Of a DNA stretch of 64,000 nucleotides, positions 53,901 through 64,000 are shown piece after piece. Location: assembly GCA_009746045.1 (NCBI GenBank), contig RPFO01000097.1, forward strand, positions 102,001-166,000, read 5' to 3'. Every line of letters begins with the position of its first letter. Within the stretch, counting starts at the first letter, position 1. The notes under the pieces are model-generated. The model searched no databases. It was not told where the DNA came from and worked only from the letters and a program-made list of their open reading frames with translations. This DNA is from Mesostigma viride (lineage: Eukaryota; Streptophyta; Mesostigmatophyceae; Mesostigmatales; Mesostigmataceae). The position numbers and the translations under genes were made by a program.

Positions 53901-56900
53901 CCCTTTGCGCATTGTTTGTTGGTGGCTGTCAGACGACACTTGTTGTGTGCAGTAGGCAGTTCTGAGGTTTCTTCTGGCTGGGTAGGAAGGGGGGGGGGGA
54001 GGCTCACGGCTGCGCATCAGCCGTTTGTATTGACGTGTGTGCAGTCGTTGACATCTCTTGGCTATGACACCTATGCCGTGGCTGGCAGCAGGAGGCCGTT
54101 AGTGGGGACACCCACCAGTAGAAAAAAAAGACGGGGAAAAGAATGCAGGGCTTGCCTTGCACAGCGGTCGCATCCCCCCACCATCGTCGTCCCCCCACCT
54201 ATTGCTTCACCTCTTCTTTCCAACCTCTTGCTTCTTGAGGTTTTCTTCAACCTCAAACCCACGCGCTGCGGCTGCCTGCCTTCTCGTGCGTGCACCCTGG
54301 ACCGCCCTGCAGGCGCGAGTGGGAGCAGCGGAACCAGGCCCTGCGCGAGGAAAAGGAGGTCATGAACCGGCACTACCAGGTGAGAAGGCATCGCTTCTGT
54401 CAATGTAACTTACTTGGATGTATTATAAATTGTTTGGATGTTTTATACATGCTTTGGATATAGTTTAGGCATACCTGGTACCAGAATGCGTGTCCTTTTT
54501 TTATTTCTCAAGCAGCATGGTGCTTTGCCATTCCTCATGACATGTGCCTTGATGCTTCCCATTTCTGGCCGGCGGTTTGTCGTTTGGGCAAGGGAGGGGA
54601 GAAGGGGGTTTGGGGGTGATTGGGGTGTTGGGGCTTGGGGGAGGGGTGTTGAATGTCGTGTGAGCATTGACCCTTCCTGCTCGCTTGTTCGAGCGATGAC
54701 CTTTCCTTGGCCCCTGCACGCTCTGCGACACTGCAATGCAGAAGAATGCTTCCGGGATCGTATTTCTGTTCCCTGGCCGAGCTCTTTATAATTTTTCTTA
54801 CCACATTCTGCTTGGCCGCCTTGGTCGTTATATACCGCTGTTATTTTGACATTGTTTGGATCGTGTCTTCTAGTGCCCCCCTCATTTTCAAATGCGACAT
54901 CCCTCATGACATTCGACACCCCTGTCTCTCAATGTCCCTTGAAGTGTTTTTCTCGTCCCACCCTGTTCCATCCGGATTGGTTGGGACCCTCCTCTGCAGA
55001 ACAAATAAATAAATGATCACATGAATGAAAATAGTACCCAAGTGCCTCATGGGCCTCTCGCCACGCTCTCTTGCTCATGCTCTCTCCGGTTGCTCTTGCG
55101 GGATCCGCGATCCATCGGTCGCAACCGCCCCGCAGAACCTCAAGGGCCGCATGAACCGCTTCCGAGAGGCAGAGATCGACCGGCTCAAGGTGCGTGGGGC
55201 GGCCATGTGGAGCCACGGTTGTCTTCGATCGTCTCCATAAGTGGGTGCCGGGTGGGAGGGGAGGGGAGTGTGTGTGTGTGTGCACCCACACATGTGAGAT
55301 CGGTCGGCTCCGGTCCGTGAGGCGGCCGTTGTTTTCTACTGCTGGATGTATCTGCGCAGGGATGGGTGTAGCGCTCATACCTAGGAGGCCGACCGGCTTT
55401 ACGACGCCATGGGTGCGTATGGCGGCAGCAAACAGCTCGCAGAGTCGATCGCCATGTTCATGAATCTGTAACCTCACAAGTTGCCTAAAAGTTCAACCTC
55501 CTTTTGGTTAGGCAAGAACCCTCTTTTGCTGGGTTTACTGCTGGGCTGAACCTCCAGGCAGCGTCCCTGCTACGGTTGGGCACTAAGTCAGGGAAACCTC
55601 TACTTCAGGGAAGTTGACCCACCCAGGCAGTGACCTCCCAACCCTCGGCGCTGTGTATTACTTCCAGAACAGGTTTCTACAGGAGGCAGAAAGCCGTCCC
55701 ACGCTCGGCGCTCCTAAATTCCTAGAGCTTTGCAAGGGAGTCCAGGATTGTGAAAACGTTGTCCAGCTTAGCCCATCAGCCGAATTCCCTCACTCTGAAA
55801 ATGTTGCCCGCCGCTCAAACGGATTCCCTTTCCGGTGCTTCCCACGGCACCTGTCTATGTGGGTGCGTGCAGCAACAAACCCCTAAATAGCCACGCACCA
55901 CTCTGGCTCAACCCACCAACAAAAATCAAAGGGAAAAGAAAAGGGAAAAAAATATAGTTCTCCCCATCGGTGTTCCTCATTGTATCTGCCAACGTACTTG
56001 CAGCAAACTGTCCCGAAACAGCCGCACACCGATCCGGCCTAAACAAAGTGTGCCCACCTGCTGACCAACCCCTCGCTCCGTGTCTACCCCGCTGGACCTG
56101 CCTGTGTGCATGCATCAGCTATGGCTCAACAGCCGCGCATTGTTTCGGCCCACCCGCTAACCAAACCCTGGCTCTGTGTCCCACACCGCTCCTGCCTGCC
56201 TACGTGCGTGTGCGTGCAGCAACTATCGCTCAACAGCCGCGCCGCCACCGACTCGCTGCAGGAAAAAGTGCGCGCCGCCGAACGCATCCTGGTGCTCGCC
56301 GAGCTGAACCGTAAGGTGCGTTCAGGCGCATAGGTGCGTCACTTTGTGAGAGAACGCCACCATTACCATAGGCGGAAGCGAAGATAGGCTAGGGTGTTGC
56401 ATGCGATGGGTGCCCAGCTTTGCTTGCTGGCCAAGCCGACCCGCAAGGCGTGTTTGATTATAACTAGTGCGTGCCCCACAGCGTCTAGAATAGTGGAAAT
56501 ATGTGGATTCAGCGTACTATTAGGGTTTCGCGTAGTTTGAGGATCCCGATGGCATGCTGGTAGGATGGGCGTTCACGTGGGAGTCATCCTCGCCCCTTCC
56601 ACACACACGATTGGTGCCACCCCCTCCTCCCTCCCTCCCTCCCTCCCTCCCTCCCTCCCTCCCTCCCTCCCTCCCTCCCTCCCTCCTCCCTCCCTCCTCC
56701 TCTCCCTCCCTCCCTCCCTCCCTCCCTCCCTCCCTCCCTCCCTCCCTCCCTCCCTCCCTCCCTCCCTCCCTCCCCCCTCCCTCCCTCCTCCCTCCCTCCC
56801 TCCCTCCCTCCTCCCTCCTCCCTCCCTCCCTCCCTCCCTCCCTCCCTCCCTCCCTCCCTCCCTCCCTCCCTCCCTCCCTCCCTCCCTCCCTCCTCCCTCC

Positions 56901-59900
56901 CTCCCTCCCTCCCTCCCTCCCTCCCTCCTCCCTCCCTCCCCCTCCCTCCCTCCCTCCCTCCCTCCCTCCCTCCTCCTCCCTCCCTCCCTCCCTCCTCCCT
57001 CCCTCCCTCCCTCCCTCCCTCCCTCCCTCCCTCCCTCCCTCCCTCCCTCCCTCCCTCCCTCCCTCCTCCCTCCCTCCCTCCCTCCTCCCTCCCTCCCTCC
57101 CTCCCTCCCTCCCTCCCTCCTCCCTCCTCCCTCCCTCCCTCCCTCCCTCCCTCCTCCCTCCTCCCTCCCTCCCTCCCTCCCTCCCTCCCTCCCTCCTCCC
57201 TCCCTCCCTCCCTCCCTCCCTCCCTCCCTCCCTCCCTCCCTCCCTCCCTCCCTCCCTCCCTCCCTCCTCCCTCCCTCCCTCCCTCCCTCCCTCCCTCCCT
57301 CCTCCCTCCCTCCCTCCCTCCCTCCCTCCCTCCCTCCCTCCCTCCCTCCCTCCCTCCCTCCTCCCTCCCTCCCTCCCTCCCTCCCTCCCTCCTCCCTCCC
57401 TCCCTCCCTCCCTCCCTCCCTCCTCCCTCCCTCCCTCCCTCCCTCCCTCCCTCCCTCCCTCCCTCCCTCCCTCCCTCCCTCCCTCCCTCCCTCCCTCCCT
57501 CCCTCCCTCCCTCCCTCCCTCCCTCCTGCCCGCCCGCCCGCCCGCCCGCCCGCCCGCCCGCCCGCCCGCCCGCCCGCCCGCCCGCCCGCCCGCCCGCCCG
57601 CCCGCCTTGACTCATATAATACTCATTCACTTCTACTTAGTGCTCATTCCCTAGTGCATTGCTCATTTAGTGCTGCATGCCCCATAACCTCCTGCCCCTG
57701 ACCACCCCACCGCGTCCACCAGATGGAAACCGAGCAAGAAAAGGTCGTTCCCTTCCACCCCATCCAGCTCGACCCGGCACTCGAACAAGAGCTAGCCGCC
57801 AAGGTCAAACGAGAACAGGAGGCCGCCGCTGCCGCATCAGGGTCCCCCCACGCGGCCGGAGCCAGCGCTCCGGATGCCAAGGCGGCCCACTTCGCGGATG
57901 AAGGGTACATCATCGGAGGCAGCGCTGGGGTGGACGCGGCGTCCAAGGACGAGCTCGTGGAGGACGGCAAGCACCTCAGCAGCTACGCGGCAAGTTTTGC
58001 CGGTGTCAAAATCATGGTGTTGTTTGGTGGCGTGAATGGTGCTTGTTTACTTTGAGGCGAAACTGTCACTTGAAGGATGGCCTATGCCTCAGCAGCTACG
58101 CGGTACGGTTTTTACTACCTCGATGACGGTGTCGTGCGTTACTGTGTAGCCAGCTGGCCAGCTGGTGTTCTGGGCACTTGCCTGGCAGGGAGGATGGCAA
58201 GAACCATTAAATGCCTGAGTTTAATAGTACGTAGATCCAAGCCCGCGTTGTGTATAATATGCAGAAATTCGAGTATTATACGTAGTTAGTACGTAAAAGT
58301 ATGATATAGTACGGCAAAGCTGCGTACGACATATACTACGCGCACTACCCGTAGACCATATATAGTATAACATATGGTTTATAGCTGGGCGTTTGCTTTG
58401 GTTTGAGTGATTTCACTCTGCTGTAAGTAATTATATTTTTAATATATAGTATAATAATACCATATATAGTATAACATAGTATACCATATCATAAGCGCAC
58501 TATCCGTATGATACACTGGACCAATCATCTCTGGCATATGCTCTCACGTGATAGCTAATTAATTAATTAATGCTCTCTTGGCGCCTGAGCAGTTACGTGG
58601 TAAAGTTCTTGTTGGCCAAGGAAATTATGGTTCCAGCTGTGGCGTGCACGGTGCCGAGACTGTGACTGTTCCGAGAATTTGTACCTCTCGGCAGGTACGT
58701 GGTGCGGTCGCGCTGCTGCACTAGAGCATTGCCAGGCAACCGCCTTCTTTTGTGAGCTTTTGCACCTCAGCACCAGCGCCATCAAGCATGGGTTGGCCGA
58801 GCCCAGGGCAGCGCTTCGCTTACCGCCGGATCCGCCGGATTGTAGGCGCGCATCCGCACGGCTCCGGCGGCACTTTAAAGTGTCCGGCGCGGATCCGCAC
58901 GCCGGCTGGCCCCTAATAAGTGCCGGCGCGGCGAGTGGCCCTATGCCTAGTTCGTGGTGGGCCAGGTGGGGTCACATGTGCAGCGTGGGTAACAACAACA
59001 ACAACAACAACAACAAACCTGGGAAAAAAGCCCTGGGGGTGTGTACTTGGCCAGCTCCAAGCTGTGTTACAACTTAACAACGCGTTCCCGGGTGTATCCG
59101 ATGAAGCAACCGTACCTGTCTCTGCTGGGTACCTGTGTTTCTTTGTTTGTTTGTGAAGGCATGCTGTTCAGTGTTCTGGCCCTCGGCCGATTCCAACTGC
59201 CCATGTGCGGCGTGGGCAACAACAACAACATCAACTTGGCCAGCTCGTGGCCGGCCGACGCCGGCTGTTGGCCGGCATTTGCCGGCCGCCGGTGAAATTG
59301 TTGCCGGCGCGGCGACGGCTGTGGAAAAAAGCCTAAACGAAGCGCTGCTCAGCACATATTCTATCATTCATTCATTCACTCACTCACTCACTCACTCACT
59401 CACTCACTCACTCACTCACTCACTCACTCACTCACTCACCCACCCACCCACCCACCCACCCACCCACCCACCCACCCACCCACCCACCCACCCACCCACC
59501 CACCCACCCACCCACCCACCCACCCACCCACCCACCCACCCACCCACCCACCCACCCACCCACCCACCCACCCACCCACCTACCCACCACCCACCCACCC
59601 ACCCACCCACCCACCCACCCACCCACCCACCCACCCACCCACCCACCCACCCACCCACCCACCCACCCACCCACCCACCCACCCACCCACCCACCCACCC
59701 ACCCACCCACCCACCCACCCACCCACCCACCCACCCACCCACCCACCCACCCACCCATTCATTCATTCATTCATTCATTCATTCATTCATTCATTCATTC
59801 ATTCATTCATTCATTCATTCATTCATTCATTCATTCATTCATTCATTCATTCATTCATTCATTCATTCATTCACGCGCCAACTCTTGAGTAGGTACCTTC

Positions 59901-61646
59901 CATCCCTGATTTATTCACAGCAAGAAGATATTGCTATTTTTAGTATCGTGTTTGCGGGTCTAGCTTCTTCACCTCTGCAGCTGCGATCCAGTTTCGCTGG
60001 CATGGGTTCATGGCAGTGTTGGGTGGCTGTTTGGACGGGAACTTGTCTTTTTTGGGCTGTGAAACGAATTTGTCGACTCTTTGAGTCCCCGCATGGCCCC
60101 TACCCCCCTGCTTGTGCGCGGCGGTTATTTTTTTTTCTTTAAATAATAAATTTATTATTTTTTGAGAAGGCTCGCGCCGCCCGGTGCTCCCTCAAATCTC
60201 CTCTTTGTTTCCCCCCCTCCAAGCTTATAATAAACTATATATTTTTAAGTATTATCTGCCATCACCCTGCGGCAGCTTGATGACTCGGGTGATCCGATTT
60301 AGTTTTAAGGTTGATTAATTTTCTTTCTGCACACCTGCTGTTTGTCACCCTCGTGCTGCTGGATGACAAACGCAACCTTGACTTAAGCGTCGGTTTCTCA
60401 AACCCCAGCACTACCACCACCGTGTGTTTTCCTTTATGGTCTTCTTCCCGGCACCCTCGTGCAGCTGGATGAGAAAGGCAACCCGATTTCGGAATGGGAC
60501 TACCTCAACTACTTCTTCACGCGGCATAACAAAGTGAGTTCAAACAAATAACAACGTGAGTTCAAACGCATAACATAGTGAGCTCAAACGCATAAGCAAG
60601 TTAGTTCAAATGGGTAACAAGGTGAGTTTAAAAGCGTAACAAAGCGAGTTCAAACACCTCGTTACTATACCATGCTCAAGCCTTTGTTTATGTTACTGCA
60701 CCACGCAACACCTGCCTTGCCCCCCCCACCACGACCACCACATGCCCATGTCCCCAGGTGGCCCTGGACAAACTGGCGATCGAAAAGGAGTTCAAGCGGC
60801 TGTCGGCAGAGAACGAGGACCTGCGGCAGATCCTCAAGGAATACCTCGATGGGACTTCCGTCAACGCGGACGTCATTAATGACCCAAACAACCCGCTTTT
60901 TGTACGTGGCCGCGCGAATCGAGGAGAAAACAGAAAGAGGACACATGCTTTGTACATTGCCGCGAGGGAAGGAAAAAAGAAAAAGAAAATAAGAGGAAAC
61001 GAGGGAAGTAGAGGGAAACTGGAAACAAGGGAAACGGGGGGGGGGGGGGGCTGTTTGTGCTTGGATGCGAGGAAAAAAACGATTAGGAAAGAGAACAGGA
61101 GAGAAGATAGGAAACAGAGCAGAGACAGGGCGAGCTCTTTGTACAATGAACAAGCCTTTTCTTTTCGTGAAGTGAGCACTTTGTACAGTGTGGCAGCAAT
61201 GACAAAGAACTGGAAGGGGAACTGAAGGAGAGAATGGGAATGGATCTCGTTTTGGCATATTGTGGGAAGCCATGTTCCGACATGCTAGGCAATGGATGCC
61301 TATGCCTACTCACTCTTTAACAAGAATACCAATCGCCCACCCTTCCCCTTCCCCCCCACCCCCCACCCCCCACCCCTCACCCCCCACCCCCCTTACCCCC
61401 ACGTTCCAGTAACTGGATTTGTTATCTCACCTCGTTTGCTGCATGGCTCCTCTGCGCCCTGCCCCTCCCCTCCGTGCCTCACCCCCTGCGCCTCGTCAGA
61501 TCGTCAACCAGCGGTTACAGAAGACGCTCACCGGCACCATGGGGCGCACGGCGGGCGCCCCCATCACTCAGGCACCGCCAGGTTCCCCTGCGCGGCAACG
61601 GGGCGCCCCCGTGCTTGTGCTGCAGCACAACCGGTCGGCATCGTGA
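47030..61646 (+). CDS. DRC2: Dynein regulatory complex subunit 2 (CCDC65/FAP250-like), 14 exons
   Basis: This is a coiled-coil subunit of the nexin-dynein regulatory complex, needed for coordinated ciliary beating. Exons are 47030-47068, 47220-47282, 47941-48078, 48771-48876, 52020-52102, 52592-52786, 53075-53319, 54313-54379, 55136-55189, 56220-56315, 57723-57989, 60465-60533, 60758-60901 and 61500-61646 (TGA). They total 1713 bp, 570 codons, with every phase consistent. The start [13 protein letters not shown] leads into KPLTEEERL. Family landmarks follow: [68 protein letters not shown] and the C-terminal [20 protein letters not shown] before NPLF. Intron 11 uses a GC donor (GCG/GCAAGT). 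The length is slightly above animal CCDC65. Residues about 310-340 (encoded 57820-57940) form an Ala-rich insertion. The introns hold large arrays and exon-edge echoes. Confidence 0.9.
47865..47938 (+). repeat. (CT)n plus poly-C tract forming the exon 3 splice acceptor
   Basis: About 29 CT units and 16-17 C run directly into AG at 47939-47940. The microsatellite is thus the polypyrimidine tract for DRC2 exon 3. Confidence 0.9.
49471..51935 (+). repeat. 96-bp minisatellite, about 25 copies, in DRC2 intron 4
   Basis: Each unit contains CATCCGAGGACCAGTTTCAC, then CACTCTCGCTGACACCCCAC and CTCTACCTCCTTAGCCCTGC; unit length is 96 bp with 94-95-bp variants. The CCGAGGACCAGTT core matches the first bases of DRC2 exon 5 at 52020 (CCGAGGACCAGTTCCA). 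A further, less perfect copy precedes the exon at 51927. More degenerate units extend back to about 49260. Because 96 is divisible by 3 the array is open in one frame, but no spliced product needs it. Confidence 0.95.
56626..57525 (+). repeat. (CCCT)n array, 900 bp, DRC2 intron 10
   Basis: It is a CCCT tetranucleotide array broken by many one-base deletions (CCT). Long open frames across it are artefacts. Confidence 0.97.
57526..57606 (+). repeat. (CCCG)n array
   Basis: It continues the CCCT array in register with one base changed per unit. Confidence 0.95.
58300..58570. other. AT-rich TATAGTATAA repeat region in DRC2 intron 11
   Basis: It contains repeated ATATATAGTATAA motifs (58360-58500) and an AATTAATTAATTAA run at 58557-58571. 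No gene is seen. Confidence 0.5.
58800..59300. repeat. GC-rich inverted and duplicated region with (AAC)n tracts
   Basis: CCGGATCCGCCGGATTG and GGCGCGGATCCGCACGCCGG lie at 58838-58905. GCGTGGGTAACAACAACAAC (58983) is repeated as GCGTGGGCAACAACAACAAC (59210). It is intronic in DRC2. Confidence 0.6.
59368..59873. repeat. (CACT)n, (CACC)n and (ATTC)n arrays in succession
   Basis: Three tetranucleotide arrays (about 59374-59438, 59439-59757, 59757-59872) differ from each other by one base per unit and keep register. Confidence 0.97.
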
Positions 61647-62189
61647 TTGGGCTACGTACACAGGACCTGGCCAGACGTGGCGATTCTGCACCTAATTACG
61701 CGGATCGCTGTCGAGGCCATGGGCTTTATTTGGGCAGCATAAATCTCCTCAAAAGAGTGGTTGCCTGTTGCCTTGTCAAGGCTGTCTTGGGTTGCGCGAA
61801 GATCGTTGACCGAGGTAGAAATTTTCCCATTTATTCATTTATTGTCACGTGCCCCGGATGGGAGAGTCACGGGTACAGACTCTTGAGGTAGTTTGTCCAT
61901 GACGGTGGCAGCTACCGGTGCCCTTCCATGGCAATCTGCAGCAAAGGTAACTTCTTTCGAGTTTGCGTTTACGCTATATTTATCTCTGGCTGGTTGTCTC
62001 CTTGATACGACCAGCTTGTGCAAATGCTGCATCAAATAATCCTTGCATTAATTAATTTACACGTAACTGAATCACGTGAGCAAAGTCCTCAGGGAAATGG
62101 ATATGGGATAGTATATTCTGATGGGATAGTATATGACTGAATAGTTATCTGGGATAGGGTGGATGGAAGCCTTGCATAAATTGATTAAT
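61647..62189. other. 3' flank of DRC2
   Basis: This is the presumed 3' UTR plus unassigned sequence. TGGTTGTCTCCTTGAT (61991-62006) is a further copy of the dispersed 16-mer, and a GATGGGATAGTATAT short repeat lies at 62103-62145. Confidence 0.35.
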
Positions 62190-62480
62190 TAGGAACATAA
62201 CTCCGTTGGGAGTAAATGTAGCACATATCCCAAAGAAGGGGCATATGGCTTTTAATACATTCTAAGCTACTTCCTGCAAGGGTGGGAATGTAAACGACAC
62301 TTGCTCTAGGTGCACCAAGGGCACCTGCACCCCCATGATCTATCAAGCTATGCCCAGCTAAGGGGGAGCCTGTCATGTGGGGGAAGATCAACATGGCTAT
62401 GCGAGATTAGATTGCTTGATACGAGAGCTAGGGCATGGCTTCTCATCAGAGAGTGACTCTCTGTATAGGCAGGGCTGAGC
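62190..62480 (-). mobile_element. ORF1-only element tail
   Basis: It is homologous to 8134-8400 in the same orientation: hairpin complement CTCCGTTGGGAG at 62201-62212, GGGGCATATGG, CTTCCTGCAAGGGTGGGAAT and TGCTCTAGGTGCACCA. Its short tail (ATTGATTAATT) is at the low-coordinate end. Confidence 0.75.
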
Positions 62481-62727
62481 TAATTCTTAATGCAACATCC
62501 ATGGGGGTCCCATTATAGGCAGGGCGTGGCTAAATTCTTAAATGCATCATCCATGGCCATTATATCAAAGACCACGATTATATAGCCACGAGGTAGCCAT
62601 GGCTGACGGCGGAGCTCATAACTTTCACGTTTGAGCACCGAATTTAGCCGTGAATATCACAATCGATACGTCTTTCTACAACGCACATGCTGATATAATT
62701 TTCCGAAGCCATTACCCAATATATACG

Positions 62728-63036
62728 ATGAGCAAACACCTCTCGACGCAACGCAGCCTGGCGGCTGCGCTCGGCAATGAAAATACGCCTGCAGCTTCGG
62801 CTGCAGCTTCGCCCACCGGCATAGACGGCAATGGTGACACTAGTCGTGCACTGGTGCTCGCCCAGCCCCCCGGGCTTGCCTCGCCAGCAGCGTCGCCTGA
62901 ACCCAAGCGCAGTCGCTCTGCTGAGCCGCACTGGGACGCGATCGCCTTTGACATCAACGAACCAGGCTACTGGACTCGCCGCCCATCGGCCTTCATGGAA
63001 GACGTGTTTTTCGGCACGCACGCCTCGCTTGTATAG
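62728..63036 (+). pseudogene. ORF1 N-terminus of copy B
   Basis: There are 102 codons from a real ATG, including a basic patch PKRSRSA. The product is truncated by a stop at 63034-63036 relative to the homologous region of copy A. Confidence 0.6.
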
Positions 63037-63362
63037 CCCTGTGCGCGCACCGGCCTCGCGTCCCACAACCGCGGCCGCTGGCCTGGTGATGGCCAGCCTG
63101 CCGACTCCGATCACGCTCTCCCAATCGGTTACCGCATGAATCGCCCCAAGCTCCAACGCGACGCCGGCCTCAGCTCTCTCCTTGGACGCTCCGAAGCCGC
63201 GATCTGGGCTTCCCCACCGCCCCCCCCACCTTCCCCACCGAAGCCAGGTGCCATCCGCACCCTCCTTAAGGAAGCTTTCGAGCAACACGTGACCCCCCTT
63301 GCCACAGATGTGGTGGCAATGGGAGGCACGCTGGCTGCTGAGCTTCCCACCATCCCCACCGC

Positions 63363-63500
63363 TGTGGCATGCCTTTGGCATGAAGGAGACTGGGGGTCTC
63401 TGCCCTTTCTCCTGTAGTGCACACACAGGGATTAAAAGCACTTCGGTGCTCCGTGACTCCCCAACGGGAGCACGAGTTTAATTAATTAATTAATTAATTA
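63363..63500 (+). mobile_element. 138-bp 5'-truncated retroelement tail inserted in copy B
   Basis: ATCCCCACCGC is duplicated at 63352-63362 and 63501-63511 (11 bp). The insert equals the 3' terminal ~138 bp of the 711-bp element at 6384-7094: GTGGCATGCCTTTGGCATGA, hairpin CTCCCCAACGGGAG (63457-63470), TTAAT tail. Confidence 0.9.
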
Positions 63501-63661
63501 ATCCCCACCGCCACCGCCACCCTCCTCGCCCCCCCCCCCCCCCCCCCTCCGCCTCCACTGACTCAATCACCGCCCAGCTCCGCGACATCGACCAGCGCCT
63601 CAAGAAAAATGCAATTGCTATCGAGGTCCTGCAGAACACCGCAGGCCTCACCGCCCAGGCG

Positions 63662-63958
63662 GTGAAGGACATTGCCGCTAAGCCAGCGCCTGCTGGCCTG
63701 GCCGGCGATGTTCCTCCCATCACGACCTGGGCGGACATGCTTAAGCAGCACACCACCTCCACCACCTCCGCCGTCGCAGCCCAGCTCCAGCGGCAGACGC
63801 TTGACCTCCGCGAGGAGGCCGAGCTCGCCAAGCGCAGCCTAAACGCCATACTCAAGAACTTTGACATGGAGGAAGGTGAGAATTCCGAGAAGCTTGCACG
63901 TGCGTTTGAGAGCAAAATCCTTTTTTTGGTTAATTGCACGCATGGGCCTTCTTGGTGA
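63662..63958 (+). pseudogene. ORF1 coiled-coil segment of copy B
   Basis: An open frame of about 99 codons carries heptad-like sequence (AAQLQRQTLDLREEAELAKR). It corresponds to the minus-strand segment at about 1800-1680 in copy A. It is frameshifted before the LPRARG region. Confidence 0.55.
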
Positions 63959-64000
63959 GATTAAGCTGACCGCCCACCGCCTTCCCCGCGCGCGGGGTAA

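Larger units (their letters stand above)
62575..64000 (+). mobile_element. ORF1-only (HAL1-like) retroelement, copy B, runs off the window
   Basis: The 5' UTR (GGTAGCCATGGCTGACGG) and ORF1 match copy A at 1.2-2.96 kb in opposite orientation. ORF1 starts at ATG 62728 (MSKHLSTQRSLAAALG) and stops at 63036. Homology then continues in other frames: QHVTPLATDVVAMGGTL near 63282, coiled coil ITAQLRDIDQRLKKNAIAIE at 63570-63630, and a segment around TTSAVAAQLQRQTLDL. It finally reads LTAHRLPRARG at the window end. A 138-bp insertion interrupts it at 63363-63500. It is pseudogenised by frameshifts. Confidence 0.75.

Noticed and set aside
56554-57654. Long open frames of Ser/Leu/Pro repeats (also at 9.7, 29.8-30.9, 34.6-35.4 and 59.1-60.1 kb).
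   Set aside because: They are translations of tetranucleotide arrays, open in several frames on both strands, within introns or intergenic repeats.

Overview
This window looks like nuclear DNA of a flagellated, nitrate-assimilating eukaryote, most plausibly a green alga with an intron-rich, repeat-rich genome. Three genes are recognisable. One is an intronless NRT2/NNP high-affinity nitrate transporter. One is a three-RRM hnRNP R/Q-type RNA-binding protein with at least 7 exons on the minus strand. One is a 14-exon DRC2 (CCDC65, dynein regulatory complex subunit 2) gene, which implies motile cilia. The green-alga assignment is inference from that gene mix; the species cannot be named from the sequence alone. 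There are no bacterial operons, rRNA genes, convincing tRNA genes or CRISPR arrays.

Layout. 0-9 kb is a nest of non-LTR retrotransposons: two identical 206-bp perfect palindromes, a LINE 3' fragment, an ORF1-only (HAL1-like) element, and a degraded LINE with endonuclease and reverse transcriptase split at its catalytic YADD by a 711-bp insertion with a 10-bp target duplication. 9-11.3 kb is simple repeats and unassigned DNA. 11.35-16.37 kb holds two 1.72-kb piggyBac-like elements in inverted orientation, each bounded by TTAA, flanking a segment with a stand-alone HIRAN-domain ORF. 18.0-19.7 kb is NRT2. 20.5-24.8 kb is LINE debris and unassigned DNA. 24.8-31.9 kb is the hnRNP gene. 32.75-39.64 kb is a 6.9-kb Mutator-like element with long terminal inverted repeats and a 10-bp target duplication. 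39.8-46.6 kb is an apparently intact L1-type LINE (ORF1 and ORF2 open) inserted at the same 13-bp target as a small inverted L1 tail. 47.0-61.6 kb is DRC2. 62.2-64 kb is more HAL1-like DNA running off the end.

Two patterns cut across these features. First, introns of both intron-rich genes carry degenerate tandem copies ('echoes') of the adjoining exon edge with its splice site; in DRC2 intron 4 the exon 5 acceptor has become a minisatellite of about 25 copies of 96 bp. Second, the LINE, the ORF1-only element and several short derivatives share one terminal 3' hairpin (CTCC-CAAC-GGAG type) just before an AT-rich tail, seen at least 13 times. This suggests one reverse transcriptase mobilising several partner families.

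Exon models were assembled by eye from splice consensus, reading phase and family knowledge. Coordinates given to the base are read directly; function, orthology and organism are inference.
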